A DNA stretch of 64,000 nucleotides from Cadophora sp. MPI-SDFR-AT-0126 (lineage: Eukaryota; Ascomycota; Leotiomycetes; Helotiales; Ploettnerulaceae): positions 2,108,001 to 2,172,000 of the forward strand of contig JAGMVK010000008.1 in assembly GCA_020747065.1 (NCBI GenBank), in the 5' to 3' direction. Positions 44,781 to 56,769 of this stretch are shown here, piece after piece. Each line of letters opens with the position of its first letter. Position 1 is the first letter of the stretch. Made by a program: the position numbers and the translations under genes. The notes under the pieces were generated by a model. The model ran no database searches and was not told where the DNA came from. It saw nothing but the letters and a program-made list of their open reading frames with translations.

Positions 44781-47117
44781 TCACAGTCCCAACCCCTGGC
44801 CCTCGTTCGGCTTTCGAGCGTCGTCAAAGTACTCCAAGAGCATGTCCACAGCCTCTGCCTTTGGAAATACTGAAATAGTTTTCATATCAGGAGGTTGAGC
44901 CTGATCATACCACCTATTGTTCTTCTCCCCCACATCAATGAAACGTTCTTCGAGAAACGAACTATCAACTTCTGGAGCAGTGATCTCCAAAAATCTCTCC
45001 AAGTCCACCACCTCAAACTCATCTGCACCTGGGCGTTCCCATGAAGAGCTTCCAATCACAATACGCTTCTTCAGTGTGCGTACAAATGCATACCGGATGT
45101 AGAAAAGCCATGCGGCTCCTGGCAACATCTCCAACGAGACTAAGACTGTCCAGCCACCAGGCACCAAATCCCGCATTTGAGGTACTTTCCCGTAAGGCAC
45201 GGAGAAACTTTCAGTGAGGATAGGACTCATCTCGACTGAACATAGCGGATCGTCCGATAGCGATGATGGTGTGCTGGAAAATGAAAATACGAGAGCATCT
45301 TGGTTGCTTCCGTCGATCTGCGTGCTACTCAGGGAGCGAAGGAAGAGTAGAAAGCCGGCTGCGAAACGCTCTGGTTTGAGAAGTCAGTCGGCAACAGGGA
45401 CGCACTGGTACAAGAATTTCGGACTGCTGTGAGTACCGATTTGGCATCGAACGAGAACTTGCTGAACTGGGAAAATATCGAGAGGAGCTACCTGGACGGG
45501 AATTGAAAGATCGTTGCTTGCGTTTTCAGGGATTGTCAATTCCGGGAGAGATGGAAGCCAGCATTGTTTGCGCAAAGCTGCAGAATATGCACCTGCGAAA
45601 GTGAACTTTATTCTTGAGAACAATGGAGGCCGAGTAGCTAGAGCTTCAAAGAGTTGTGTGCTTAGAACATCGCTTACCCTTTCAGGTTTCGAAAGGAAAC
45701 AGATTTCCGTTAGATCTTCAGAGCAATTTATCAAATCCACGAAGGCGGTTGATGGATCTAAAATGCTTTCGATACAGACGCTGATCGACTTGATTTTTGA
45801 CATATCTGCAACTTTCAAGGCTGCCGACAGAGCTTCTGTTGATATGGTATCAAGCATTTCTAGGCTGAGATGGTCTTTATCGGCAAACGCGAGACGTATG
45901 AGTTGACCGGCCGATCGAGCCTTGCCAAATTTCGCTGAGCTATGTAATAAGTTACGTCGGAGAATCCCTTGGAAGTTGGGTATGTTTCGTACATAATCGA
46001 AGATAGACATGTCAAAGCTATCTACATTCAAAGTGCTCTCCTTCAGTCAAGTCAGCACTAAGTAGAAGAAGGGAATTTTCTCCCATAATGATGGTACCGA
46101 GTACACTGCTCGTAGCCTGAATGAATTATAATCTAAGGGATATGTACTTACAATCAAGCTTCTGATAGCCTGCTCATGTAGAGAAGTCTTTGAAGGGATA
46201 GAAAGACCTGCTACCGAAGGTAGATTATCAGCTTTAAATCCCGGCGGCCATATGAGATCCAATGCAGCCGAATCTACAAGTGGTACATTGGCAAGCATTT
46301 CGCTGACATTTTCGTGTTCCGGAAGTATGTTGAACGCCTCATTCTGTACTTCATCTTTCTTGGCTAGGTACTCAGTAGCAGACATGACCTGACGGGGACG
46401 TTCCTCGTCCACGACTCGGAACTCTCCCCCATGCTCGAAATCGAAACCATTATTCGTGCTTTCGCGGATCTGTCTTCTGACTTCCTCCGCAGACGAGGCA
46501 AACTTCATTGGTGCAGATGCAAAACCAAAAATCCCATACTTGATCTCATCCAAGTCTGAAATATCAACGACTACCATTCCCCAGCCAACCAAAGTGTCAC
46601 GGTAGACGGTTCCAAAGGGTTTTAGATACGCATTCCATGTGAGGCCTGCCAATGGATCAAAAGCCACCCCTTGAAGGAGACACGCCGTGATGAAAGGAAA
46701 CTCTATCATCCTCTCGCGATCCCAAATTTCTCTGGGAAGCAGAGGCATACGCGTAGTGGTCTTTTGTGACAGCTCAATCGGGGCCGGAGGGTCACTATTG
46801 GTGGCATAGAACTTGTTGGCGAGAGCCAGCTCTCCTTCAATGGCGATCCGGGCCGATTTGTTCTTGAAGATTGTGATTATTCGGTGGCAAGCGGCAACTA
46901 GAGGGCTTCCTCGAAGGTTATCTTCGTCGAAGGGCATCCCTGCACTCGACACTATGGCAATAGGACGGTGATGACCAGCAATCTGAGCCACAACGAAGAA
47001 GATCCATGAGTATGGTTCTGTTGGACCTTGAACGAGTCTCCAGTATGGAGTGAACGGTGTCAAGGTGATGTCTTTCTTGTATCGCAAAGGTATATGTCCA
47101 TCAACTGGTGCGGACAT
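44781..47117 (-). CDS. uncharacterised large fungal protein (719 aa)
   Basis: Exons 46152-47117, 45437-46040 and 44781-45370 join in frame; introns are 111 nt (GTAAGT, CTGAC branch, TGAAG) and 66 nt (GTACTC...ACCAG). The start chosen is MSAPVDGHIPLRYKKDITLT; an upstream ATG at 47177 adds 20 residues. The N-terminal region (TPYWRLVQGPTEPYSWIFFV) looks like a compact alpha/beta domain. The middle contains repeating helix/strand units (MLDTISTEALSAALKVADMS; ILDPSTAFVDLINCSEDL), loosely like leucine-rich repeats. The C-terminal third includes VPGGWTVLVSLEMLPGAAWL. No signal peptide, membrane span or catalytic motif is visible and no family is recognised. Confidence 0.75.
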
Positions 47118-47557
47118 GGTGAAAAATAAGAAGATACAGTAGCTGTGGTCTGGCGAGGCACGAGAGAGAGGAAGCATATAAGTGGGGTTGAATTCGGCAG
47201 CCTGAAATCGAGTCTCGCTTATTCATTATTGAACAGCACTTTCTAGACGAATGCCTACCAACCCTTGCATGTCCAATTGCCTACAAAGCTATATGTGGGT
47301 GGCATACGCGTCTCTGGAGGTAATCTTGAATTACAAAGAAGAAATTGCTGTGTTTAGATTGCGAAATCTTCGCTTTGCCTGACGTTGACGACCCCTAGAT
47401 CCGGCCTCGACGAGATCGAAAGTCCACAGATATGCGAGCAAAAGATAACATTGTATGAACCAAAATTGGGCGCAACTGCTCAGAATAGTGACGAAACGGA
47501 TCCAGGAGACTATGTCCATCAACTGCCACTGACGTGGCCAACAAGGATGTTGATCCT
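47118..47557. other. intergenic
   Basis: Promoter of the 719-aa gene and 3' flank of the LVIVD gene. Nothing else recognised. Confidence 0.35.
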
Positions 47558-49133
47558 TCACGTCCAGCTCAAATTTCCAGCTTTCTTCGCAACACAGTCT
47601 TTGCCTGTCATCTTCACCACAAACGCACCTCTCTCAATGGTGTTGATGAAGATATACCCAGATTTGAAGTACGGATACATCGACCAAGTCCCCACAAATG
47701 TCGTGTTGCCTCCACCAGGCAAATTATCATCTTCAGGGTAAATGTCAAAGAAACCCGCCTCGCAAACATTTGCCCCTGTGGGATCAGCCGGAATGGAGGA
47801 TACGTCCAGAACTCGAAGTCCAGCGCCGTAGTTCGATTGATAGCTGTAGCCATCCAGAACGTACTGGTTGTGGTCTATTGATCGAACACTTGATTTGTAG
47901 TAGCCTGTCTGCTTTGGCTTTTCTAATGAGCGGATGTCCCAGATGTATGTCACGGGGAATCCATCGGCTGCTAGTCCCGCCCTATCTTCTTCGTCAAGTT
48001 CGTCATCCAAGAGCAGAAACTCTTGATTCTGTGCATCGAGCACCCAGCCTTGGTGAGTATACGATGCACCTTCGTATGAAGTTCTGGAGATCACTGATGT
48101 GTTGACTTTAGAAGTCACGTCGTAGATAGTTAGACTATCCTCGTTATACCCATAGCAGATGTCGCGTCCTTGGTATTTCTTATCGGGGCCGCGGTACACC
48201 AGACACTGCGCATCGTGAACATACCCATCTTGCGTCGCGCACCCGGGTGTTGTGGGATTCGAAGGATCAGCAAGGTCGATGAAGATGAGTCCTGCTTTAC
48301 AAGTCGAGTTCCGTGGCTGAGCACCAACGGCAACAGCGTAGTTGAGCTCTTCATTGATAACCACATTGTGCGTTCGGCCGGCGGGAAGTGCACTAAAGTG
48401 ACCTGTAAGGTCTTTCACAGCATCGAAAGTCTTCGGCGTAGTCGGATTGATGGTGAGGAGATTCTTCATATCGAAAATCTGAATACCATGGCGCTCTGCC
48501 TCGCTTCCGATGACCATGTAGTTCTTGTATGTGCGGATCTCTCGCCAGATAATTGGGACAGAGTATTGAGGAAGACGGCCAAGATAGAGCATCTTCCCGG
48601 CAGAAGTGATCTCGACAAAAGCAGTACCGTCTTCCTGGGCGATGGCTACAAATTCTCGCCCTGTGTCTGATGTCCAGCCCCAGGATGAGGACCCACTTCC
48701 GGTACTGCTCAGCTCTGCATGGCTCAGGAAATGGTACAGGTCGACCTTATGGCAGTGAGTTACTACTTGAAAAAAAATCTGGGTTATCCTCGGTCGAACC
48801 TACATTCCTGCATCTGAAAGTGTTCCTTGCGTCACCAGGGATGGCTGCTGCAATGCCGTCCTCGCATGGTGTGTAAGATAAGGCTGAGTACTGAGACGAT
48901 TCCATCAAACCTGCATCGGCTGCTTCCTTCCAGAAGTTCTGAATCATGTTTCAGTTTAAATTCAGAAAAAGAAGTAATGGGTATATGCATACCATCTTTG
49001 CTGCCATGATGCCATCATGAATTTTGCCCGAGCGATAAAGCTCCGCTGACCTTTGCTCATCCACTGGAATCTCCTTACCCAGCACCAAGAAGCAAAGCAA
49101 GGCTAGGACGCCGACGATTTCCGAATAAAACAT
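47558..49133 (-). CDS. secreted choice-of-anchor-B / LVIVD-repeat beta-propeller protein (487 aa)
   Basis: Exons 48993-49133, 48804-48938 and 47558-48745, all phase 0, with introns of 54 and 58 nt. A signal peptide (MFYSEIVGVLALLCFLVLG) is followed by NTFRCRNVDLYHFLSHAELS, then WGWTSDTGREFVAIAQEDGT with AFVEITSAGKMLYLGRLP, the typical first blade of choice-of-anchor B proteins. Repeated blades follow (IFDMKNLLTINPTTPKTFDA; GLIFIDLADPSNPTTPGCAT; LRVLDVSSIPADPTG), with TYIWDIRSLEKPKQTGYYKS near the end. Paired cysteines suggest disulphides. The family is extracellular and of uncertain function; similar proteins occur with secreted hydrolases in fungi. It ends CVAKKAGNLSWT. Confidence 0.87.
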
Positions 49134-49588
49134 TTCGAATGAATATTTGAAAAGGTAGAAATAAAGACTTAAAAGTGACAAGACTTGAGGTCTTTTGCCA
49201 ATGCAGCCGCACTTCCTTCTTAGGTATGTCTACCCCGCCAGTTGCAGTGGTGCATATGATATCGATCCCTAGCAAATGATGACCGCTATCTTGCTTTTCG
49301 TGAACATCCAGAGTAGTGTATGTCTCATTATTGGTGGCAAATATCATGGGAATGTATACCTTTCCAATATACGGATAAGGTATTGAAACATGATGTGATA
49401 AAGGCTTGGCGAGCATCCTGTGGACTTCCTCTTTGAGGCATCATACTATCTACAAATGTCCGAATACAAAAGATACAAGTGCCGAGCTTACCCTGTCGGA
49501 TGTAAATGATAAGAGCCCTGATGAGGCAACAACACAGGCAGCCGCGATATCTCGTTTCAGAGAGCCATAACCCCACCTTGATCTCATG
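49134..49588. other. intergenic
   Basis: Upstream region of the LVIVD gene. A minus frame at 49075-49416 is open but overlaps that gene's first exon and is not supported. Confidence 0.35.
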
Positions 49589-49924
49589 CTACATCTTCCA
49601 AGACCCTTTCTTGAAGAAGATGGTGAATAGTAACAACGTTGCCAGCAGTAATGTGACCACAAGATACATGGAGTTTAAACTAAAAGCGAAGTGCTGCAGA
49701 CGATATTCCAGGCCAGGTGCCGAACAGGAAGGCAGTATAATTCTTGGCAATTTGGAAGATATCTGCCGGCATCTTGGCAAAGCGGCATGTAGATCGATAC
49801 AGAGGTGACCGGCACCGGGCCATGTTTGGAAGGCAGCGAAATGGATAAATAGGAATCGCGTCAGATGCGCCAGAATTATGCCAATTTGCTCGGGACCTGG
49901 CGGTCCGACAGATGTGTTCTCCAA
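49589..49924 (-). CDS. possible small C-terminally anchored membrane protein (111 aa)
   Basis: An open frame runs from MENTSVGPPGPEQIGIILAH to a strong C-terminal helix (MYLVVTLLLATLLLFTIFF) with a KKGSWKM tail. A second overlapping frame (49680-49931) also ends in protein-like sequence (KMPADIFQIAKNYTAFLFGT), so one of the two may be accidental or an intron may connect them. Family not recognised. The tail-anchor-like end is the main support. Confidence 0.35.
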   Translation of the reverse strand: MENTSVGPPGPEQIGIILAHLTRFLFIHFAAFQTWPGAGHLCIDLHAALPRCRQISSKLPRIILPSCSAPGLEYRLQHFAFSLNSMYLVVTLLLATLLLFTIFFKKGSWKM

Positions 49925-50170
49925 GGGTCAATTGTTTACTTCCCAGAGGGTTAGTCAGCCCGTCTCGCTAAACGACCGCTAAAATCCAGGGTCCTACTGA
50001 TCGAGTATCAGTAACCGCGTCGCAATCCTCGACCTCTTCCATCAAACATAAAATTAACAAAACCATCGAAATTCATCAAAAGTCTCCAAACTCGGGCAGG
50101 ATCTCATACTACTCTATCTCCAAATAACGAATCAAACTTCACATCTCCAACCTCAAACAAATTTCACGCA

Positions 50171-50466
50171 ATGGCTGTCTCTGATAAGGCAAAGACCGCA
50201 ATGGCTAAGGGACGCGTCGAGAAGGCCAAGTCCAAGGTCGGTTTCTCTACTTTTTCACCTTTCCGAGCTCGGAATTTCTTTGTCTCTTGATGCGCAATTC
50301 GAAAATGAACTCCTGAATTCGTTATGATTTACATTGCTCGACTGAACAGTGCTAATATCAAATGTAGAAGGCGAAGAAAGAAGCTGCCCAGGCTCGGGCT
50401 CGCGTTGCCCGCGAAGCACGCTTTGGGAAGAAGCCAGCGGCTGCGAAGGTTACTCCAAAGAAGTGA
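50171..50466 (+). CDS. tiny Lys/Ala-rich basic protein (54 aa)
   Basis: Two exons, 50171-50236 and 50368-50466, flank a 131-nt intron (GTCGGT donor, GCTAAT branch, TGTAG acceptor) and join in phase 0. The product starts MAVSDKAKTAMAKGRVEKAK and continues as a basic amphipathic helix ending KPAAAKVTPKK. The composition suggests an RNA- or chromatin-associated peptide, but that is inference. The leader has clean A-rich context before the ATG. No family recognised. Its size means it is easily overlooked. Confidence 0.6.
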
Positions 50467-51211
50467 GGTGGTTGCGATGGACAAGACGCGCTGGCAGAGG
50501 GGACGAGATTGCTTCTGACGCGACATGGGCGATGCGACGCGGGGGGAAGGTTAATGGATACTTTCTTGCTTTCGGATGGGTGGAATGGTGAATTGGCGCA
50601 AACATTGGGGCTGAAATGTACGATGGGATCGGATGGATGGATGGGTTACTTGCTTTCTTCGGATGGGATTGTGCTTCGGAGCTGAATTGGTAGGCAAATA
50701 TCGGGTTGAGGTCCTGGGCATGGACTCGGAGGACCTTTGCAGCCTGCGGTGCTGATCGTGCAGGACTCATCAATGAAGCACCTGAAAAAGACACCGATCT
50801 TTTGATTCGATAACTTCCATGTGAACCTCTAGGATCTTGACTGCACGATTGAATTCAGCGTTGCTGTGCTTCTAGTTCACGGTCTGGACATGGGTCATCC
50901 TATGCTGTGGCCAAAGATTATTACGTAGGTATATTGTCATTACTTTGCGTTGAGAAATCCTCCAGCATTCTCCCTTAGCCCTAAGGAGCAATTCCGGCTC
51001 ATTGCAGCCAAATGATGGAGGCTAATGGAGGACGACCCCAGTTTCCGGAGTTTGAGAAATCGTACCAACTACAGTTCTTTTCAGCCTCTAAATATACTGA
51101 GGCATAAGCAACACCCTCGCACAGCTCGACAGAATATCATATGACCCATATCCAGGTCTCGAGTCATCACCCTCTGACCATCTGAAAGAGCTGGGGAATA
51201 TTGAAACCAAG
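50467..51211. other. intergenic between convergent genes
   Basis: No gene seen. GGATGGATGGATGGG-type repeats at about 50628-50645. Confidence 0.35.
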
Positions 51212-51714
51212 CTATGATTCGCAAACAAGCCACCCATCGAAACTGCTGCGGTCGATCACAATACCACTCGAGCCATAGTCGCCAAACCGTTCGGTACCAT
51301 CTCCAAGCTCAAAATACACTTCTAGCCATCGTGAGTGGCCAGAAACCATATCAGGCGCGTTCATGGAGAAGGGGAAGTTGGGTCCATCGATTTGGAGTTG
51401 GGTGTTGCTGAGTACGAGTGTAGGCCCTTCGTCTTTGGACGGGTTCGTGAATACGACGACTGAGAGGGCGGCTCCGATGTGGTACGTTTGTACTATCGAG
51501 CGTCAGAATGAAAGATTCTTGAGAAGCGGTGATAAAAGTACTCACAAACCCAGTTGTTGTACTTTCTGTCGCCGTGTGTGACTTTCATGCGGAGACGGAA
51601 TGTTTGAGTGGTGTTTTGAGCCAGGGAAATTAAATTCTCCTCTGCCTGCTCTGAGGTCGGTAATGCGAATGTCAGTCTCAACAGGGCTATCATCATGATT
51701 ACAAAGTTCCACAT
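51212..51714 (-). CDS. small secreted protein resembling the DUF7907 group (149 aa)
   Basis: Exons 51546-51714 and 51212-51492 flank a 53-nt intron (GTGAGT...GATAG). A signal peptide (MWNFVIMMIALLRLTFALP) is followed by a mature domain reading TFRLRMKVTHGDRKYNNWVL across the junction, then QTYHIGAALSVVVFTNPSKD and LVLSNTQLQIDGPNFPFSMN. The pattern F-x-L-x-x-K-V...G, then YHxGAAL, resembles small secreted ascomycete proteins of the DUF7907 type. This is pattern-based and unverified. It ends FDGWLVCES. One NTT N-glycosylation site is present. Function unknown. Confidence 0.78.
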
Positions 51715-52431
51715 GTTGACAATTCGCTCACAGGGGGATTTTTGGTGTGCTGAATTGTGGTGCGTTCTTCTTAAATGGAAGAGGCGGTGTTCCTTAGATC
51801 ATACCACTTATATAAACTCGCAGTGCAAGGCTTCTTTGCGCTCACCCGTCTCTTCCTTCGCTGATAGTTGTCGTCGCACCATATTGCCGTGTACGCGACC
51901 ATCAAGGGCTTCCGGAGATTCTGTCGAAGCCCGTGTTTGCTCAGCAATTGTGTGACATATGCCTTTCAACAGTGGCGTATACGAATGCTGCTGCTATAGT
52001 CAGCCTCGTAGGCTCGAATTTACAGCAACAAATGCGGCTTGTCTCTTTGCATGACCTCATGTGCCACCCGCCTTGTAACTACCGGTTCCGTACCCGTGGA
52101 GGTGCTGAAAGTTTGGCTTCTGCTCACTCCAGTCTTGTTGGCGGAGAATACCTGCTCATCCTCGGCTACCCGTGAAAAGGCAAATGAACTCAATGATATG
52201 GGTCAAAAATAAGACGAAGTTCTCCTTCCGTTTTATAACATTCAAGTTCGCAACGGGGGACCAATGCTTACTCCAGGCTGGTGCCAATGACACTAGGCTA
52301 AGATCGAAAGCAAGCAGCCACATTCTGGTGTTCACAAACCAGAGATGTGTCGGCAGCCAACAGGCGCTATACGACATTTTCGCTCAAGATCGCTTTCAAG
52401 GGTGTGGCATTCAAGGTTCGCCTTGATTACA
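51715..52431. other. intergenic
   Basis: No gene seen; a 73-codon minus frame at 52156-52377 has no recognised features. Confidence 0.35.
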
Positions 52432-53263
52432 CTATGACTCGTCGCTGCCCATTAGCTTCACCAAGAGCAAATACTCGTGCCCTTCAGGTAGACACCCGAA
52501 AGGCCAACGAATTCTTTTGTCTTTGATAGTGTTCAAAGCCTCATCTGGTTCCTGATGATCGACCCAAAACTGAGTATCCGCACAGGAGATAGTTCCTTCT
52601 TCAGGCTCGTCCTCAAAAAGAGCGCCGCGCAACTTCGCATCCTTAACATACGCCACCGGGCAACTTGCCATGATGTCTCTGGCTTCGAGCCTCATCACAT
52701 CCAAGTCGACATCCTCCGATCCGTTGCCAAAGGTGCGTGCGACAGCTGATATTGAAAATGGGTGAGATGATAGGATGCCAACAGCGTAGTCCTTGTCAGT
52801 CATCAGGGTAGCTAGGAGGCTCTTGGCAATACCTTCATTTCGATGATCACGGTGGACGCAAAGCTGGGTGACCCAGACAATGGTCTTTGCCTGGTACATC
52901 CATCTGGTCGCGAATAGGATGCCGAGGAGTTCTTTCCCTCGAGTCATAGTGATATAGCTGTTTTCTCCGGCCTCGGGTAGGATTTTCTTCCGGAGCAGTT
53001 TTGGAGAGATCTTGACGCGAGCTCCTGGAGTCAAGATGAGTCAGCTCTTTGCAACTATGCACTTTTATTTCAGGGCTGAAGAACCACGCATATTGAGTAT
53101 TTCCTCGAATACTTCAAGTCGGGACTCACCAGCCTTCACTGATGGCCCCCATGTTCACCAGAGCGGACTGGCCCCAGACTCCATAGTTAGCGCTGAAAAA
53201 TTGAGCGGCGTCGCAAACCTGCTCATTAGTGATGTCGTTGGTAGAAGTGCAATTATTCTGCAT
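52432..53263 (-). CDS. GNAT-type N-acetyltransferase (about 238 aa)
   Basis: The second exon (52432-53024) is clear: ARVKISPKLLRKKILPEAGE, then TMTRGKELLGILFATRW and the acetyl-CoA-binding motif VTQLCVHRDHRNEGIAKSLL (R-x-x-G-x-A). The first exon from 53263 reads MQNNCTSTNDITNEQVCDAA, then QFFSANYGVWGQSALVNMGA, matching the usual N-terminus of this fungal GNAT group. The junction is uncertain: the frame-correct donor is a weak GTGAAG at 53139, whereas a perfect GTGAGT ten bases on (from 53129) would break the frame. Acetyl transfer from acetyl-CoA is the family reaction. Substrate unknown. Confidence 0.78.
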
Positions 53264-53985
53264 TTTGTCAATGTTTATTCCATCTTTTGTTAGTTCGGTG
53301 TTCAAAGCGAATAATTATACGAATCTCGCCAGTGATGGTAAGCTTCGCTAGTGTTGGTAGGGAGCTTGCCAAAACTTCGGTACAAGACTGCGGGGGTAGC
53401 ATGGTTTACAGCATCTTGTCAAGTACTTTTTCCAACTACATCTGAATTTTTAGATGAGCCATCATGGTAGCAATGCCGTCGTATTTGGATATTCAATAAT
53501 CTCCATTCCGTAGCCCATGCACATCACCCCCTCCCGCGGTTTCTTCAGATTGAAATAAGAGACTGGGCTTCGGTGCCCTTTCTTGTGCCTTTATTTCCCT
53601 GCAGAGTTTGGTAGTCAGGCAAGCGGGCCCCCCCCCACGATGGATGCAATTTTGCTCTTGACAATGGCGCAACACCTTGATTAGACCTCATCTGTCGGCA
53701 GGTTCAGCGACTGCTGAAGTCTGACCTCTTACCTAGGGATCTCAACTGGAGGAACCGAAGATAGGGCCACAATTCTTGGCCATGCAGGTGCAAGTGCAAA
53801 TAAATAAATTCAGGGTCTCAAGCGAATCGTGACTGCAGGAGCTGATCACTAGCAGGAACAGGATGCATGAACTTGTCTGGGCTATTGAACTCAATTCTCA
53901 GGGACGAGCACGTTTGACAGAAATCGCATTTCAAGAATCAGCCCGAAGGAAAAAATGACACGCAACCAGAATTTCTCATACTAGT
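53264..53985. other. intergenic
   Basis: Nothing recognised. A C9 run lies at about 53629-53637. Confidence 0.35.
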
Positions 53986-55084
53986 CTACAAGATGTCGAC
54001 CAACTTCTCAGCTGCATTATAGATGTTTGTCCCCCAATTATTCGGTGTAGTCTATTGTGAACAAGTCAGTCCTCAATTTAAATCACTTAAAAGCCAGGAG
54101 TGTAGAAACATACCTGGATAATCACCGCTCCATCATCAAGCAAAATCTCATTGTAACCACCCTTTGTCAACTTATCGACAAGTCTCAACTTCACTACCCC
54201 CTTCTCAACGCCCTCCTCAAATCCCTCTCTCAACAAATCATCTTCAGCAAATTTCTCCCGCTCAAGCGCGCTCACAAAGCTCTCAAAATAGCTCAACGCA
54301 AATCCCCCAAGATTCGTCTCCCAATCATCCCGCACATCCTTACCTCCCTTCAATTTCTCCCCGAGTGAATCGAAACCAGGCTGGAACTCCAGCTTGGGAT
54401 TCTGGAGACATTTGCGAGCTGTCTCAAGAACAGCAGTGATCTTAGGCTCGTAGTCGCTCTTGATGGAGTGGCGAGCTGCGTAGCTGAGGGATGGAGCGCC
54501 GGAGGGCTGGGGAGCAGTGGAGAGGGTCTCGGCAAGCTTTTCGGCGACGTTGCTGATGTTTGTTCCGAGGTTATTGGGGTGGAACAGAAGTCGAAGTTGG
54601 CCATCTGCAACTTCTGTGCCGCAATAGTTGAATTTGGTTGATGAGAGGAGAGTAATGGTGTGTGTTGGGCAGACGGTATTCAATTCGTCCTTGCCAGCGT
54701 CCCCGTGGTATTGGAGGAAGTAATTCAGACCGTAGACGAAGCCGTCGAAGTACCTGTAAGGGAGAAAGTGGTCAGACGTCGTCCTGACTTCTTTGGTAGA
54801 AGAGGAGATCATTACGCGAAGATGCAGTCTCCCAAGGAGTGATGCCCGTAGGATCCTTCTTCGGCATACGGATAGATCGCGAGAGGGTTGACGTCGAAAG
54901 TCCATGCAATACCGAGCTGTTCAAGCAATTTGGCTTCAAGGTCAGCTTTTTTGCCCTCCCATCCATCGCGAACTGCTCAAATATTAGCGATTGTTTTATT
55001 CATGGTTGTACTTTGCGGGCTTGACATGCCGTTCTTGCGAACTGCGAGTGGAAGTTTCTCGGCTGGTGCCTTGTCTGCGGACAT
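53986..55084 (-). CDS. uncharacterised fungal protein (305 aa), one GC-AG intron
   Basis: Exons 55030-55084, 54816-54972, 54114-54753 and 53986-54051. Introns 2 and 3 are normal (GTAATG...TTACAG; GTATGT...ACAATAG). Intron 1 (54973-55029, 57 nt, CTAAT branch) fits only with a GC donor. The product starts MSADKAPAEKLPLAVRKN, then RDGWEGKKADLEAKLLEQLG and the Tyr/Gly/His-rich YPYAEEGSYGHHSLGDCIFA with YFDGFVYGLNYFLQYHGDAG. A helical C-terminal half ends TNIYNAAEKLVDIL. No catalytic motif is recognised. Four frame-consistent exons make the gene solid although the family is unknown. Confidence 0.75.
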
Positions 55085-55575
55085 CTCGCTCTTTGAGACT
55101 TTACAACGATCAAAAGGTGGCCAAAATGATGAATAGATCAGCTAGAAACAGCACGAAATTATCTTCTATTTGTACCTTTGCGCGACGATTTTGGAGATCA
55201 GCTACGTCCCGAACTGTGAGCGCCACGACGGCTCATAGCCTTGCATAGCCTTGTGAATTTCGAAAAGCAACAGTCGGTGTGCACCTTGGCATCCCATGAT
55301 TGAATCCCTCAGGAGCACTGCGAAAGGGGGGCCAAACGGAAGACAGTATTCGACGGCATGTTGAATTTGTGGCAGAGTTGTTGAAACATGGCGTTCTGTT
55401 CCTGGCTAGCCTGACGAGCTGAACTCAAGCCCTGTGGAATTTTGAAAGCTAAGCTATCCCCGCACTTGAGATTCCCTGAGAGACGAAGTACATCCAAAAG
55501 ACGATATTGAAATCGACTTTTGAGAATAACCTGCAGGGTTACTTTCTGAGTGCAAAGGTATAGACAACCTAGAAA
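55085..55575. other. divergent intergenic region
   Basis: Probable shared promoter of the genes at 55084 (-) and 55576 (+). A GCATAGCCTT direct repeat lies near 55231-55253. Nothing else recognised. Confidence 0.4.
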
Positions 55576-56769
55576 ATGGCGGCACTGTGAGCTCAAACGA
55601 TCGACTCTTGAGGTTTGTTAACTGACTTTCCATAGTCCAACTCGAATTCGACAGAACATTCGGGATCATTTTACATCGCCCTCTTGCTCGTTGGCTGCGA
55701 AGACCACAGATTTGACAGCCACACTCGGCTATCCGATCTTCATCGACCCAGAATGGACCATGTTGTGGAAGACACTGCAAGCTCATTACCCGGATTCATC
55801 AATCTTTGTGCCCGACATCACGACTGTGATATTGGCTTGGTGCGATGCTTTCCTCTTATGGCTTGAAAACAGCGACAGCGAAGAGCATGTGGAAAGTTTA
55901 CTGGAGTTTTTGAAGAGTCGATCAAAGCTGGAGATTGTGCTTGAGGTAAATCACAATCAAGATTATGAAACTCACCTGACGTCCTAAATCTAATAGATAT
56001 CGGCGACTTCGAAAAGGCCATCAACAGTATGGCAGAAGAGGAAGTGCTGTTTCATCGTTACACTGCCGAATGGGAAACTTCCTCAGCATCATACAGCGAT
56101 GGCAGGATTCTCGACTGATCTCTTGAATCTATTCAATGCTTCTCCAACTCAGCAAGCTTCAAGTGTGCCTATGAACATGTCCTCGCTGCACACTGACACG
56201 GAGGACTGGGCGGATCTTGATCTTGGATCACCGGAAAGCCAGATAGCCCCGCATGCTCACATTGAGACGAGATTGAACATGCCCCGAGTAGATGTGGGAG
56301 ATAAGATACCAGATATGTCGACGATTCAGAGACCAGAGGATCTCACTCGTCGCCCACCGTATTGGTTGGTGGTGAGGCAGGAAGGTAAAATGAGTGTGAT
56401 AGTTCAAGGTAGCCATGCACCTAGCATGGCTTGCCTTGATGAGTACTTAAGAAGATGGTGTAGAGGAGATACTTCAAGGGTGAACAGGGTATGAGCAATC
56501 CTTTTCTGGTTGTATCCAGAGGCATGACGAAGGAAGGCAATCGCTAACAAGTGGTGAAGCCTCCAGCTGTGGAGATCAAACTTCAAGAGTCGGCTTTTGG
56601 ATTGGGTCTCTTGCATGACACACTGACCCTTGAGGCAGTCAGAGGAAGGGAAGTGAACGCTATGCTGGTACTTGTATTTGTAGAAAATGTACTTGGATAC
56701 TCTCCTGTCCCATCGAGTGGCTCGGCGGGATCGGTATGGGAGTTCAAAAGGACGAAGGGATTCAGATAA
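55576..56769 (+). CDS. uncharacterised fungal protein (340 aa) with 11-nt first exon
   Basis: Exons 55576-55586, 55636-55945, 55997-56488 and 56560-56769. Introns are 49, 51 and 71 nt with GTGAGC, GTAAAT and GTATGA donors. The start is MAALPTRIRQNIRDHFTSPS. A folded domain includes LGYPIFIDPEWTMLWKTLQA and DITTVILAWCDAFLLWLEN. Exon 3 gives a polar region and a basic PYWLVVRQEGKMSVIVQGSH strand pair. The last exon reads PPAVEIKLQESAFGLGLLHD and ends FKRTKGFR. The last acceptor (GTGAAG) is chosen because the nearer AAG site gives an immediate stop. Family not recognised. Confidence 0.68.
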
